Part shown: positions 9,838 to 24,200 of the stretch, one piece after another
Numbering within the stretch: the stretch's first letter is position 1
Layout: each line of letters opens with the position of its first letter
Source of the DNA: Anisakis pegreffii
Lineage: Eukaryota; Nematoda; Chromadorea; Rhabditida; Anisakidae
Assembly (NCBI GenBank): GCA_035041965.1
Contig: JAPYMA010001047.1
Span: forward strand, 36,942 to 100,941
Direction: 5' to 3'
DNA: 64,000 nt
Program-made: the position numbers and the translations under genes
The notes under the pieces: generated by a model
Databases searched by the model: none
What the model was told of the DNA's origin: nothing
The model's input: the letters and a program-made list of their open reading frames with translations, nothing else

Positions 9838-12800
9838 ATGATACGATGTGTCCTGCTAAGAATAAATTCAACACGTTTGAATTATCTCAAATGTGAGTCT
9901 GATTTTCGCTTGTTCATCGCACTCCACTCTCAGTTTTATTCGTGTTTAATCTTCTTAAACACAACTTTCTAAAAAACGATTGCATTGAACATATGACGTT
10001 TTGGGCAACGGTCACGAATAAATCGATGGTCACCACTGATCTACATTCTACAGCTTAACCGATATCACAAATATTTATGAACACTTTGAAACCACAAATC
10101 AATTCCTTGATTCATTTCAGACAGTACTGAAGCAGCACGAAAATTTGTCAAAATCGGTAATGTGCGAGCAAATATTCACAAACCAAAAAAACCGTATTTA
10201 GTGCCCATTGGATTTGGTAAGTGGTTTAGAGTATTCGTTGATGCGCCATTACAAATTATTGGATTTCAAAGGCAGAGGATGGCAGGCAGAATTTCTTAGG
10301 TGCTGAGCAATGAGCATCAAGAATTGAATATGTTATAAAATGTTGAAAATAGCAGCTTGCTTCGCATGTGTACATGAAGCAATACCAATCTGCCATTTCT
10401 GTTTTGTACGAGAAATTGATTTCATTTTATTGTAGTCCTCTTGCAAACAGCAGTATGACTTGATCTCTTCCATTTTTTTCATGGTGGATACGTCTTGCGA
10501 ATATGTATACTATTAAGTTTTAATCCGTGAAAATATGTTGGTATTTACATTTTCCGGTTTATTCCTTTCGCATCAGGTTCATTGGTGTTATTAATTAATG
10601 ATCCATTCTTTCGATTGTTTAATTACTTCATGAACTTTCGAAAACTCATATTCACCTGGTCGTAGGAGTACAATTTTTCTTGTATATCACACAGATGCTT
10701 CGAATTTACTTTATGCATTTATAGGTGTGAAAGAGGCAGACAGCAGTGTATTGTCTCATTTAAAATGGCTGCTACAAAAGGACTCACTTAAGCAGGACGT
10801 CTTTCTAATCGGTGCGCCTGGAGCGTTGAGATCTAATATTGTTCTTCAATATCTTGTGAGTTTCTTAATCACTGAATACCGATCAAAATTTTATTGAATG
10901 ACTGATATCATTTTCGGAAAACTTTCGATGATATATCTGACAATGCGCAAAACCATTATCGCTTGCGAAGCAGTGCCTTTGAAATCGCTCGGTGACTTTT
11001 TAGTATTGAGTTATTTTGGTTCTCCGTATTTGCATCAACATGCCACGAAACATCGCAATTTGTTGAGTTACAGTCGTTTTGAAGTGAATGCGATATGTAT
11101 ATCTGTCGACGGCTATTATAATTTACCTCATATGAATAATCTAATTGAAAATTTTGATCGTTAAAAATGTTGGATTATGTTGGTTTGGGTATCCCCGCTA
11201 TTTTTAATTATCGGCATTAACGTCAGTATTTAATTACGATGATTATTGTGCTCCGTCATAATTATTTTCGTTATCGTAATGAATGGAATGAGAATTGAAT
11301 TGAAGGAGTTGTGTGGACGTGAATTTGAATATTTGTCGATAACCAGAGATACGACAGAAGCAGACATCAAACAACGAAGAGAGATACGAAATGGAACTGC
11401 GTTTTACACAGATCTTGTTAGCAGTTGGCTTTATTTGCGTTCGGGATGGATATTGTTTGAAATGCGATTAGGTTCTATGAAATGTGATCGCAATGAAATA
11501 ATTTTAGTGCGCCGTTCGAGCTGCACTGAATGGTCGTGTATTGGTGATTGACGGAGTGGAAAAAGCAGAACGGAATGTTTTGCCGATTTTGAACAGTCTC
11601 TTAGAGAGTCGTGAAATGCAGTTAGATGACGGGCGTTTCCTGATTGCTGCTGATAAATACGATAAGCTAGTTGAGGTAGTTGGATGGTTGAATTTTCTTT
11701 TCCGTGTCAATTTACTCTTACAGTTGTTGTTTTAAAAGAGACATCTTACGTACTTTTGTTGTCAATAGTGTGTACTTAAAAATGAACTCACAAAAAGAAT
11801 TCGTTTCGAAATAATCATCGATTCACCATCAGTTTTTTTTCTTCAAATTACTTCCATCCAGATCTGATAATGTGATCGCCTTCAGACGAAATAAAGCCTG
11901 ATCTTTGCTCAGTGGTCATTAGAATTACTGACTAATTTTGTCGACATTTGATTCAAAAAACTCTGATCTATGCATAGAGCAAAGAAATGTTCGATTGAAG
12001 GAAATGGGCGAAGAGAGGGTTCGCGAAAGAAAACTCGAACGCGTTTCTGAAAATTTTTTGGTGGTAGCGCTTGGATTACCAGTGCCACCGTTCAAAGGAC
12101 ATACGTTGGACCCACCGCTGCGTTCAAGATTCCAGTGTCGTCAAATTGACTCAATGCCTTTTGCAACACTCCATCAACTGTGCACCGCAGCTGCCCCAAA
12201 TATTGCATCTGATCGCATCTCTTCGTTGATCTCACTATGCCTTGCAATCAACTCATCTGAAGCTTCATCATTAGCATTACCTCGTTTCCCAATCGATAAC
12301 CTCATCAATATAGCCAGAATTTGGGTATTTGTTTTTGTTTTAAATTCGAACTCTCTGAAATGAAATGGTTTAACTTCGACAGTTCCGGTGTGCTACTTTG
12401 TCATTTGTACTAAAACTCGAGCATACTTTTCACGAAAATTACATTTTTGCCATTAATGTTAGTGATTGGGGCAGTGCACTTTTCGGCGCTTCGTTTGGAA
12501 CAACATTGAATGAAACGATAAAGCACAAAACTGCAATATGGTACTTAAACCGTACAATCCATCAGATAGATAGATAGAAGGATTTATTGCCGAGAAAAAA
12601 TATATGCAAGCAATAATACAGCATGAAAGGCAGAGCGCTCTAACATCATATTGGAGTGAAAGAAGTAAAAATAATAACAAATAAAAAAAACGTCTCAAAT
12701 TCACATCATGTATATCTTAAATCATCTTAAATCTTACATCATCTTATATGTAAGTGGATAACATCTATCATGCTATATGCACGAAGCAAACAGTACAATT

Positions 12801-12931
12801 CATTGAAATGTTTTATTCATGTTTCTGTATCGTTGTTTCCATGCGTTCAGCCGCTTCACTGGCTCATCAACCATGATGATTTGTATGGTCTGCGCTCAGT
12901 CACGACAGCGCTTATCAGATTTTCTGCTATT
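9838..12931 (+). other. VWA8: VWA8 exons 1-7: presequence and first ATPase module
   Basis: Exons 9838-9892, 10121-10216, 10725-10855, 11306-11416, 11508-11675, 11980-12324 and 12851-12931. Exon 1 gives MIRCVLLRINSTRLNYLK, basic, without acidic residues and rich in Leu/Ser, a typical mitochondrial targeting peptide. The first nucleotide-binding loop reads GAPGALRS (residues 80-87) and lacks the usual Lys, as in the human protein, so this module probably does not hydrolyse ATP normally. Exons 4-6 hold the near-invariant KQRREIRNGTAFY, GVEKAERNVLP and DPPLRSRFQ. Exon 1 was found through a GTGAGT donor whose phase fits exon 2. Confidence 0.9.
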
Positions 12932-15900
12932 GTTTCTAGGAGAAATCCTTTGGTTCACTCGATTGAACGTAATCGTTTGATCATGTTTTGTTCTAATGGC
13001 GTCAAGTTTGAGGCAGTTTTTTTTGCAGAATCTCAATCCGTTTCGCTCAGCTGAAGAAATATTTGGTTTGGGCTATCCCTATGAGACGCTTCTTCGAAAA
13101 AGCTCCCAAGTGCCGGTAGTGAAGGAATTTCTTCAGAAATTCACCATTACCGATGAAAAACCAGCTCCGACTCATGTCACCTTGGATGCGCACGATGGTT
13201 CTGAAAATGATGCAGTTTCAATACATTGGGATAACGAAACAATTTCTTTCAAAGTACTGCGATGCATTTCTTATTAATTGGTTAAATTCATATAATTTCG
13301 AGATCAGTGACTTTGCAGAGATCAATAAAATGATATTGAACTTGAGTAGAAGTAATTGCTTCGAATTCGGTTGAATTAGAAAAATTGCCATGTTCATTCG
13401 CATTGTGTTGGAGTTAGTTCAACTGTTCATTACAAGATGAGTTACACATTTGATGTGTTTCAAGACACCACAAGGAAGCGATCACAAACGCACAGCAGAA
13501 TCCTCATGGAAACCGTATGTGAGTAACGTAGAGCATGATCGTTTATTGGCTGATATGGCAATGTCACACGCAGTTGGTGATTTCTGTGTGGTCGGTCCGA
13601 AAGGCTCCGGTAAGACAACAGTTGTTGAACAGTTCGCGAAACGAATGGGCTATTCGATCAGTACAATGACCCTTTATCATGTCAGTTCAACGATTATATT
13701 CTACGGTTCTGTTCAATATCATTTTCAGATGAAAGTCTTTCGAACACATTTTACAGTTTCACTTTATGAAAATGTTTCTTTAGAGATGGAGAAAGGGAAG
13801 CTTTTGCTTATCGCTTTGACTATGAAGTCATAAAATGATGGTCTTATGGTCAAAACACATCATTAGAGATATACGAATTTCAAAAATAGATTATAACATG
13901 CTCAATTATCGCGTGTTCAAATAATTGCGTTTTGTTTGAGTTTTTACCAGAAACATTTAATGAAGGATATGAATAGCCGTGAATTGTTACAAGAACGACG
14001 AATGTTGCCGAATGGTGATACAGTCTGGGAGGATAGTGTATTGGTGGACTGTGCTAAGCAAGGGCGATTGTGTATTTTGGATGGTATCGAACGAATACAC
14101 TGGAGTGCGCTTGAGGTATTCAATTGTGATCGATCATATCTTTGGAACGCGTCTGAATATTGCAAATTATTGAAATAATTAATTGCATCTGAAACAATAT
14201 CCATGAGAGATATCAAATTTTTAGGTATTGGCGCCATTAATTCACCATCGTCAAATTGAACTTTTTGACGGCAATCGATTGCTCGACTCATCGAAGTTCA
14301 ACCTCATCGCCAAACAGTGTGGTCTTAGCAAGGAACAACTTGAGCAAAAGTTATTCTTACATATCTTTTTTTCGTGATTTTGCGGAAAGTGTTCGCAGTG
14401 TTGTTGTATTTCTAAGAAGTGTTCATTGTTCTCTGTGATTCGTGTGTAACGAACGCGATATGCAAGAATCTGTGGTGACGAATAAATGCTCCCGAAAATG
14501 AAGAATAATTGAGTGTGAAGATTACGCTTATTTTCATGATTCTGAGCTGATTTTTACAGTCCCAGCCTTTTTTCATAGCCTTTTCCTTGTTTTATATTTT
14601 CCACCGAAAGCACATACGAACAGCCACTTGCTTATATTTGTTGTGGAAATTCGTTTGTCCCAAGATGTCACCTGTCAATTTTGACAATATTTCAGGGGAG
14701 TGTTTGAGATTGATCCATCGTTCCGAATAATCGCAATTGGTGATTCGGAGAATAAATCTGGTTGGATGAATGAACAAGTGCTGTCGCTGTTCCCATTCCA
14801 TGTCATGAAAGCACTTTCTATCGATGCACAACATCATATCATCGAGAGTCTCGTTCCGAATGCGGATCCTAAACAAACGAGAAACGTGATAAAATTTGTT
14901 GAATCACTTCATCGTTCATCTGATACTGGCGTATGTCTCTATTTTTAATTAAACGTTCACATTTAAGGCTATTACATTGCTTAATGTGTTATTCATTAAC
15001 CCCTTTGAGCACCCTACTTAAGATTACAAAGACGGCTTTTTCCATGCTTCCTATTTCTCGTTTTCGATCATTCTAGATTCTAAAGTACGATATTAATGAT
15101 TCCAGTGAGAGTCCATCATGAGATTATTACAAACGTAAATATATGAATTTTGCAAAAAAAGAATGAAACATAAGTTGTTGCTTAGTGATAAAGATGAACG
15201 GGAACATGGAATAAGATTTGAGGTGAGGAAAATGTTGCAGTCAGTTTAGAGGGTCATCTCATTTTACAGTGGAACGAGAATATGAATTCTAGTTGCGAGA
15301 TGTTGCTGGATCGTTGTCGCTACGGAAATTAGTGCATATAATCGGAAGGAGTGCGATGCATCGAGATGAGGATATAACAGCTGCACTATCAAGAGCTGCA
15401 CTCTCGAGATTTTTGCCCGTCATTACCCATGATCTATTTGAGAAGGCACTTCGAGATGCAAACATCGACAATCGATCAGAAAATGCCACCTTGCCTTCCG
15501 TATCGCCACCGAATGGTGCAGTCATGTTTATGTTGTTTTTTTTGTTAACTATTCTGGTCTCCTTCAACAAGTTTTTCCATTCGGTATTTTTTCGAAAAAA
15601 TTGAAAAAAAATAAAAGACTTCGTAAGACGCTATCAAAACTGCAGAACTTTTGAAATCGGATCATGTTCGTATTGGTACGTCAGTGGTTCGTCGCAATGA
15701 GAATTCTGATAGAACAATGGTTCCGGATGTGTTATTCTACGATAACGCTCAGGTATCTTCCTTCATTTCCAGTTAATGATCAATTTTGACATTCCCTACT
15801 CACTTCTGTTGGAATACTTGTTAATAAATGCCAGTGCTGTAATGCAGTTATCAGTTCAGTGGGCAAACTATTGCGAGACTCCCGCCATCTGGAATCCTGC

Positions 15901-18126
15901 TTGAATAACTATTCTTCTTAATCAATCTCAGTTCGACAAATTTTATCGAGAAATTTAAATTATTTTTAATGCTTTTCTTGTGCAACATATTCGAAATTTT
16001 GCGACTTCAATTGTGATATAACAGATTGAAATCATATATTTTTAATCGAATGCACCATACGGATGGTGAAACGTTTCACGTTGGGAGGATCATTCGACCT
16101 TTTAGCATGTGGCCGTGATGAGCGATATGGCCCGTGATATGGAACTTGGATCGCATTTACTCTTGATTGGCAATCAAGGAGTGGGTAAAAACAAAGTCAC
16201 AGATCGATTTCTTCATTTGATCAACCGTCCTCGTCAATACCTGCAACTGCACAGGTATTAATGCACCTGCGATTCTTTTTCAAAACGTGATCATGTCCTC
16301 TTTTACCTTTACAATGTTTGGAGGAATCACTTGATGATGAAGTTTGGAATTCGTCGAAGTTTCAGCTGGTGAATAAATTAAGCGAAAATAAAGTAAAGAT
16401 ATTCAGTGCATAAATAGGTTCACATTGTTTGCTTTCGTATTCGTGTGCATAATAAATTTTTTGTTGATTGGAGGGATACGACAGTGCAAAGTTTGACGGT
16501 GCATAGCACAGTGATAGATGGTCGTTTGATATTAGAGGATTCACCGTTGGTGCGTGCAGCACGGGAGGGTAATGTGCTGGTGATTGACGAGGCGGATAAG
16601 GCACCTTTACATGTGGTGGCTGTTCTTAAATCACTGCTTGACACTGGAGTTAGCTTCTTCTTTTATTGTTCCCTTCAATTTTACAATCACTTCGAAGATT
16701 GTGCATTGTCAACTGTCATATTCCATATTGCGTCACTTGTCATTCACCACTATTCTATAGAACAAAATCAGTGCATTGTTGATTACGGTCACAGCAGGAA
16801 TTTGAGTAATTTAGTGCTTATTTGATGAATTTGAGTAATTTAGTGCTTATTTGGTGAATTTAGTGAATTGTAATTGATTATTTTGTGAAAGTTATATGAA
16901 TATCGAATTTAACATGCAGGTGATGAGATTGGCTGATGGCCGCGTCATTGAACCGAAGAACATTTCGCGAGGTGATCGTTCGATACCGTTACATCCTGAT
17001 TTCCGGATTATAATGCTGGCAAATCGGCCTGGTTTCCCATTTCTTGGCAACGATCTCTTTTCCATTCTCGGTTTATTTTCATTTTTTATATTTTTATTCA
17101 CCACTATGCTCTTTATGAAACCACTTTATTCACGGGCCTGTTCGGATTTAAAAAATCATCCAAGTTCAGTGCACTTTCAATGACTTTCTTGTCCTATGCA
17201 TCTATTGCATTATTCATCTACATTATTGCACTAGAATTTATTTATCTAAATTTACGTCTACATTATTTATCTACATCATCGAATATGAAATATCCGCATT
17301 TTCAAGGCTCAAATGACATCCAGCAAATAACCTCTCAGCCATCATTACTTCAACTATACTCTATCAGAAAAGTTTTGAAAAGCAAAACGAACTGTTTTTC
17401 AGTTTTATCTTAGGATTAGATGGATTTGATATGGATAGTATTTTGTTCACTACATTGCGAAAATTTGCATCAATCTGATCCTTTTATTTTATTTTCATTT
17501 TAATATTTATTTGTTTTTAAGGTGATTTATTCTCAGTTCATATAGTGGATAATCCATCAAGAGAATCTGAATTCAATATGCTCAAGAAATACGCTCCAAG
17601 TATTCTTTTAATTAACCCACTTGATTTCATTCTTACATTTATCACGTTGCCAGGAAAAGTGTTCGCTGAGTGAACTGTACATTTTTTTTTCGGATGAATT
17701 GATTAGTGCAGTAGAATTTAGTCGCCTGATGAGGCCCTCATACGAGTAATTGTAAACGTTCTGATGAATTGATTTCTTCGCCGTGTTGTGTATGCATTAT
17801 GATATCGATAATGAATCGAAAGTACCAAAACGAAAACAATTAACAGATGTCGATGAGAATATTTTGACCAAACTGTGCGCAGTATTCGATGAATTACGTG
17901 CGATGGCCGACGAATCGCTGTTACCATATCCTTACTCAACGAGAGAACTCGTCAATATTGCGAAGCACATCGAGGTATTACCACATCACATCCTCGATCC
18001 AAATCACTTTTCTCATGATTATTCCCAATTTGAATAGCACTCATTTTTAACTGCATTTTGCCATTCATCCCCAAGCAATATCTCATCCCATTTGATTCGT
18101 TCATTGAGATGTTTTATATATAATAT

Positions 18127-18210
<84 letters not shown>

Positions 18211-21200
18211 CATTCATCCAAAATTGGTTCAATCCATCGTCTAGATAAGTATTTTGATATATTTTGTTTTGCATTTGTTTCGTTGAAATTGCCCACCAAC
18301 TTCTTTTTTTGTAAGCGATATTCAGCTCTTGGAGACATAATTCGATATACCAAAACTTGCGAATCATTTTTGAAGTCGAAATAAATTCTTCAGAAAACCA
18401 AGAAATGTAATAAAATCAAAAATCCGTCATGACTGTCGAAGTTGAAGCACGTTTCATTCCGATGATGAAATACTTTTGTTGCATTCTAGAGCTATCCAAC
18501 CGACGGTTTGACGGCAGCAGTTAGAAACGTTTTCGATTTTGATAAATATTCGCGTGATACACTCGAGACGGTCGAAAGAATTCTTCACAAACATGGAATA
18601 CCCTTCGGCAAGATTCCTGACTCTAATTAAAAGTTTCCGTCCAGTTCCAGTGATACTCGTTTATTTGCAATAAATTCTTCTCAAATGCATTTTGTGTTGA
18701 ATCTGCCGAATGCACCTGCATCACTCACTATCTTTTTGTTTATGACTTTTGTTTTATGACCGTAATCCTGCATTTGAATATACTTCTCACCAAATGTGCG
18801 TAAAGTAGTACAGTAATACGATTCGATGATGCATCATAGCTCAACTGACTTCTCAAAACTTTCTTAATGCTCACAGTCAGTGGAATGTGTTGAAAATGAT
18901 ATCGTAATCATGCTAATAGAAAAAAAAGCAAGTGGTCGGTCGAAACTTTGTGATTTTATCGGAATCCGAAATTCGAGAGTCGGAAGCAATCAGTGGCTCC
19001 TTTACTGCGGAGAATTTTAAGTCACAAAAGCAAATGTCTGCGAGTAGTTCTTTGACTACTTGTGAAATGTCCAAAACGAACACCTAAATTCGTCACACAC
19101 CGACCATCCTCTTTTTCAATACGTGATTTTTGTAGGCATTTCTACGAAAACGGCACATGTTGTAAAGATTTTGTTTTATTAGTTTACATTCGCCGATTTT
19201 ATGTATGATGAAATTAGTGGCTTGGCGTCAATGCATTCATTGATACCTGAACATTTTGGGTTCAATAGATCATTTTTGTATGTATGCCTAATCATGATCA
19301 GTTACTGGTGGCATAGACGATATGAAGTTAAAACGTAATTTGCAGGAGTGGATCGTCCTCATGAAAAGATATTTTTGGCTGTACCAAAACCAATTCCGCC
19401 GATGAGTTCCGTTGGTGAATGGTCAATAAAAAACAACGCGGTTCCAGATAATTTGCCTCTTCACAGATTTCCACTACGCTCTAGTGTATGCTTTTATAAA
19501 ACTCATTGCCAAGTGACCATAATCCTTCTCGCTCAAAGAAAAATATCCAAACTTCACTTTCCGTTTTACATGAATTTACATGCAAATAACAAAGATCTCT
19601 CTTGTTATTCACAGTTGTCAGTTTTCCTCCCATACAATTTCAGGTGGCCTTGAAGAAGTGACAATTAATTTCTATCCTCATATATCCATCATTTGAGAAT
19701 CCTCAGTCACCTCATAAATGACTCGATAATTCTTGCAGTATTCCAATCAAGTACCAGTTAGAAATTCAAAAATTCAAATGGAACACATGCGATCGAATTT
19801 CTTCACTGAGCAGGTCTTGTTCATTTTTAAAACATGCGAATTTTCAAATATTCTCATATTCATAAAATGAAAAACATTTGACCATCCATATGAAACTACC
19901 AGAGTGAATTTCATTACGTGCTGATGTGTGCTGTTCACGTAATATACTCTATAGAATGTTACACATAATTCATTAGACTATAGTACTAATGAGTGAAACC
20001 AATTTCTAGTCAATCTCAGGCAACTATGAAGTTCGGTTGAGCAAAGCAGTAATTTTCGATTGGCTTTCATCAGTCAAATTTATCGATTCTTTTGAGAATT
20101 CTCTGAAGTCTTGGAATGTACAGCGTCACTTATTAAATCTAATCTCGCATATTTGAGGAATATCATTGTCAACTGGATATAGACGAACTGAGTACGTGCT
20201 CATCAGTTGCAAGTTTCGACAAAAGAATTGCAGTTACATCCGTATTTCATCCTTTTTCACTTCACATCATCGACTCATTCAATGCCTCACGAATCATCGA
20301 CCTCTCATTCCTATTTCCATCGTATCGCTCCAACAATTATATACCAATTGTCACAATGCGATTTATATCGAACGATCGCCTGTTGCTCTATGAGGAAATG
20401 GTTCGAAATTTGAATTTCATTATTGATCGTGAGCAAATTTTGCAAATAATTCTCTATGTACAAAGTCCATGGGTGTGGTACAAAGAGTGCCTGTTCCCAT
20501 CCTCTTTTCCTGGATAATGGGAGAAAACGGGAAAGGAAGAACAAAGAGAGTACGGACGAAAAAAGAAAGGAGGAGGAAAAAAGGCGAAAAGGATGAAAAA
20601 GAAAAGGAAAATGGAAACAAAAAGGAAAATATGACGAAAGGGATAAGAAATTGATAATGAACATCGGAAAATTGTTCATTGCACTCCATTTATTTCCAAA
20701 AATCCTGCCAAGGTCACCTTCTAAAATCATTTCCATTTAGAGTGTAACGAAAAAATTTCTGCAAACAAACGGGATTCGTAAATAAAAATGTTCACTGATA
20801 AGCAGTTTCAGACGAATACTCTTCTGGAAATAGATTTGGAATCGAATCGAATCACGGAGTTATCACTCTACCAAACAAACTTCATCACTTCGGTCGTTAA
20901 CAAACTGTCATCCAGTACGTTATTTCAGCTTACAGCTGACATTGCAATAATTCAACAATAAAGCATATAGCACATTTCCCTGTAAAATGCACATTCAACA
21001 AAGAAAAGCGATTCGACTGGATGATTGATATTGTCTGCAATCTTGGCTTTTATATTCAGTACTCACTCGGGAGTAATTCAGCTCTTAAATTTTTGCGTTC
21101 AAATTATCATAATGCGTACATTATTTTTGGTTAAATTAGGAATGATTTTTGCATGCGAATTCTTTAGTGCTTTCACTTCCATTGAATTTGGGTGACATTA

Positions 21201-24200
21201 TAGATAATGAATCGAATACAATTCAGGGACTCAAAGTGCGACTAAATGGCGTTTCAATCCAGACTCGTTGATGTTTTTCGAGCGCCAAGGTCGGAATATC
21301 AGAATGTTAGATGCAGATGCTAGCCTCGTTACAGATATCAGTTTACCGGAGGGCAGCCGAATCCAGAATGTACTACCTGTTAATCCGTACACTCATCTGA
21401 TCGAATTAAGAGACAGGTCAATAATGAATGAACTGAATGTTAAAATCTTACAATTGTTTCTCACTAACAGCAAGGTAACAACTAGCGTAGTCATCAGTTG
21501 AATTCGTAAATTAAACTATTGAGTATACCATTTTCGAGAATATTTGAGATGCTTGATCATTCGAGACCATTCAATTGAGACAGTGAAAAATTATTCAGTG
21601 ACTTATTGCAATAAATTGATCAAATTAAAACCATCTTGACATCTTTCAGATATGCATTAATGAGTTTTGAAGAAGACGGTCGTTGTTTATTAAGAGCAGT
21701 TGATACACCGACGAACATACCAAAAAACTTATTATGTAGCAGGAACGTTGAAATTGCATCTAATAAACAACCTTTACATATAATTGCATCTGATCAGTAT
21801 TATGCAATTACGTCGAATGGTTTTCCAATGACTTTTGTTAGCGATTTTATTCATTACTCACCAACTGACTCTTAAATATTTCAATTTTGGATGAATTTCT
21901 ACAGTGAAATCATTTCGATACTTGTTGTTAGGATGATCGAATGAATTCAGAGCGTAGGGGAGGTGAACGTTTCAAAACGTGAACAAGATTCATCTCACGA
22001 TGATGTTCATTCGAACAAGCCTTATCAGTACGCTCACCCTCATTTGAATTCGTTGATCCTCGACAGTGGACATATTGTCAGAGCGATGCCGCACTGGAGA
22101 ATACCAGCGAAAGCGATTCACGAAGGTGCCGTGAAAGCGTTTTGCATTCGAATACGTTAAATTTTTCCGATATCAGTTCTCGTTCACCGAAATTTTCGTC
22201 AGCTTCATTGTACACCTTATGTATTTTCAATATACAAACTCAATGAGTACCATCGTTCTTTATAGATATTTCACCGGATGATTATGTTGGTGTTCTGGAG
22301 ATAGTTGATCCGTTGAACGAAAATGTTCGTTACATCCCCATTCCGTCATGCCGGTAACACTAATGGATTTCTCTTTTTGTTTCGGAAATTATCAGTAAAC
22401 TTCACACTTGATCACTGCTTTATTTCAGTGAGCGCGACTTCGTTCCGAGTTGGGTTCCAACCATAAGTCCGGCTGGTTTTGTTATGGCGAAGTCTGATGG
22501 TAATTCAATTATAACTTGCGATACAACAGGTGGATTACGCAGATGGCAAATCACACAGGTAATGAATGCATTGATAAGATGGTTCCCACGACCTCGCGCT
22601 GCGAACCCTCCTTTGGGCTTATGATAAATCACCGTTCCTCCGTCTAACAATTACATAGCCGCCGTCCCCTTCCTCCTATATATGACATGTCACATCTTGG
22701 TTACAAGTCAAAAAAAATCAAAAAAATTGACCCAGTGATCAAGAGGTTTCCCGTGAAGAATTCGTCGACGGTATCAACTGAACCAGTTTCATACGAATAT
22801 ATATGCGTTCTGGAAAAAAATTTGAACGTTTATGAAAGAAGTATGGGGCAAAACCAGTTAACCATGAACAGTCAATCTCCCACTTTCCACCTTAACACTG
22901 TGAAATTCCCCAGCAGGGAATTCCCGCTCCTATGAGAGCCACTGCTGTAAGATGTGAATGTATATTGTGGCTGTTTCAGTTGAGACCATTTTTCTTTTGA
23001 TTACTTTATGGTCGAATTCTCGCCGTAAATATCGAATTGACCTGAACGTTTGTATTATAATATTTTGGTGAAAATATAATGTAAAATTTTGTTTTTGTAG
23101 TTTCAAAGTTACCAAGAATTCTGAACGCACATTCAGTGCGTACTATTTGAATATAGAGATTAGCGTTTTTACTGATTTGGAAGAATTTTTTGAAATTAGA
23201 GCAATTATGAGGTAATGGAAGAATTTATTCAAATGAAACATTACAACCTGGTGATGTGGGATATAAGAATAATATGAAAATTTTCAAAAGGATTCCATCT
23301 CATCAGCGCTGAACGCATGGGAAAAATTGTTCGGTGATCAAACTGACGAATCATTGAGACTAGAATTTGGAAAAGATGACTTCGATATGAGCAAGTTGGA
23401 TGATCCAAAAATCGGAAAAGTCGACCCCGCGAACACACCGCATGTAGGTGGCGGCACATGGGCTGGTGGCACTGGCGGGTATAATACAGCTGGATTGGGT
23501 GGCGTTGGAGGTCCTTTCAGGTAGGTTTCATCCAAATGTTGTTTTTGAGTAATTGATCAGTTATTATTGTGACGACAGTTTGTCGTACATTTGGTCGTTC
23601 GACAACTGCTTTTCACGGGAGCGGATCGAAGAAACGATCTGTCAAAAGCGAGTGACCCACTTTTGCTATTCATAAGTACATTCGTAAGTACATTCCTGAC
23701 CGAAAACCAAATACTCTTCATATATCAGCTATATTTGAATGCGTCGTCATAAACCACACTTAAGTCTTCAGATTAGACGCAGGTCACGATGTGCATCAAT
23801 TACCTCAAAATGCGAAAGATGCAGTGCCCGAGCACATTCGGAGAAAGGCACGAGAAATTGCGAAAAGTGAATACAAAAAACGACTTCACGTTCGTCATTG
23901 TTGTTTTGAATCGAATCGTCAATTTCAATAATTTATTTTATCAATATTTGGCTTAAATTCATAGAATAATAATCTATTTTACGAACTTATTTTATGTTAC
24001 GGCGAATTTTCTCTGAGTTCTTTCAAAGCGCATTCATTTGATCCAAACCAATTTCTAAACTTAACAATACTTTTGAAGGAAATCGATATGAGTGAACACG
24101 ATGCAAAAATGTATAACGCGTTATACGGTCGTATCGAGAAGCAGTCACGTATACTGCGCAGTGTGATTGATTCGTTGGAGGCGAAAGCAAAAGAGCGCCA

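Larger units (their letters stand above)
16106..18607 (+). other. VWA8: VWA8 exons 15-20: third ATPase module
   Basis: Exons 16106-16254, 16474-16648, 16920-17070, 17522-17599, 17823-17974 and 18490-18607. Walker A is GNQGVGKN (about residue 783) and Walker B is VLVIDEADKAP. Then come FRIIMLANRPGFPFLGND (sensor region) and YPYSTRELVNIAKH. Exon 20 ends at a GC donor (see the GC-AG intron entry). The intron between exons 19 and 20 carries a long (TA)n array. Confidence 0.92.

Noticed and set aside
14225..14438. Overlapping open frame starting near 14256
   Set aside because: The true VWA8 exon 11 is in another frame with proper borders and phase.
18019..18367. Long Tyr-Ile repeat frames on the minus strand
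   Set aside because: Translation of the (TA)n microsatellite.
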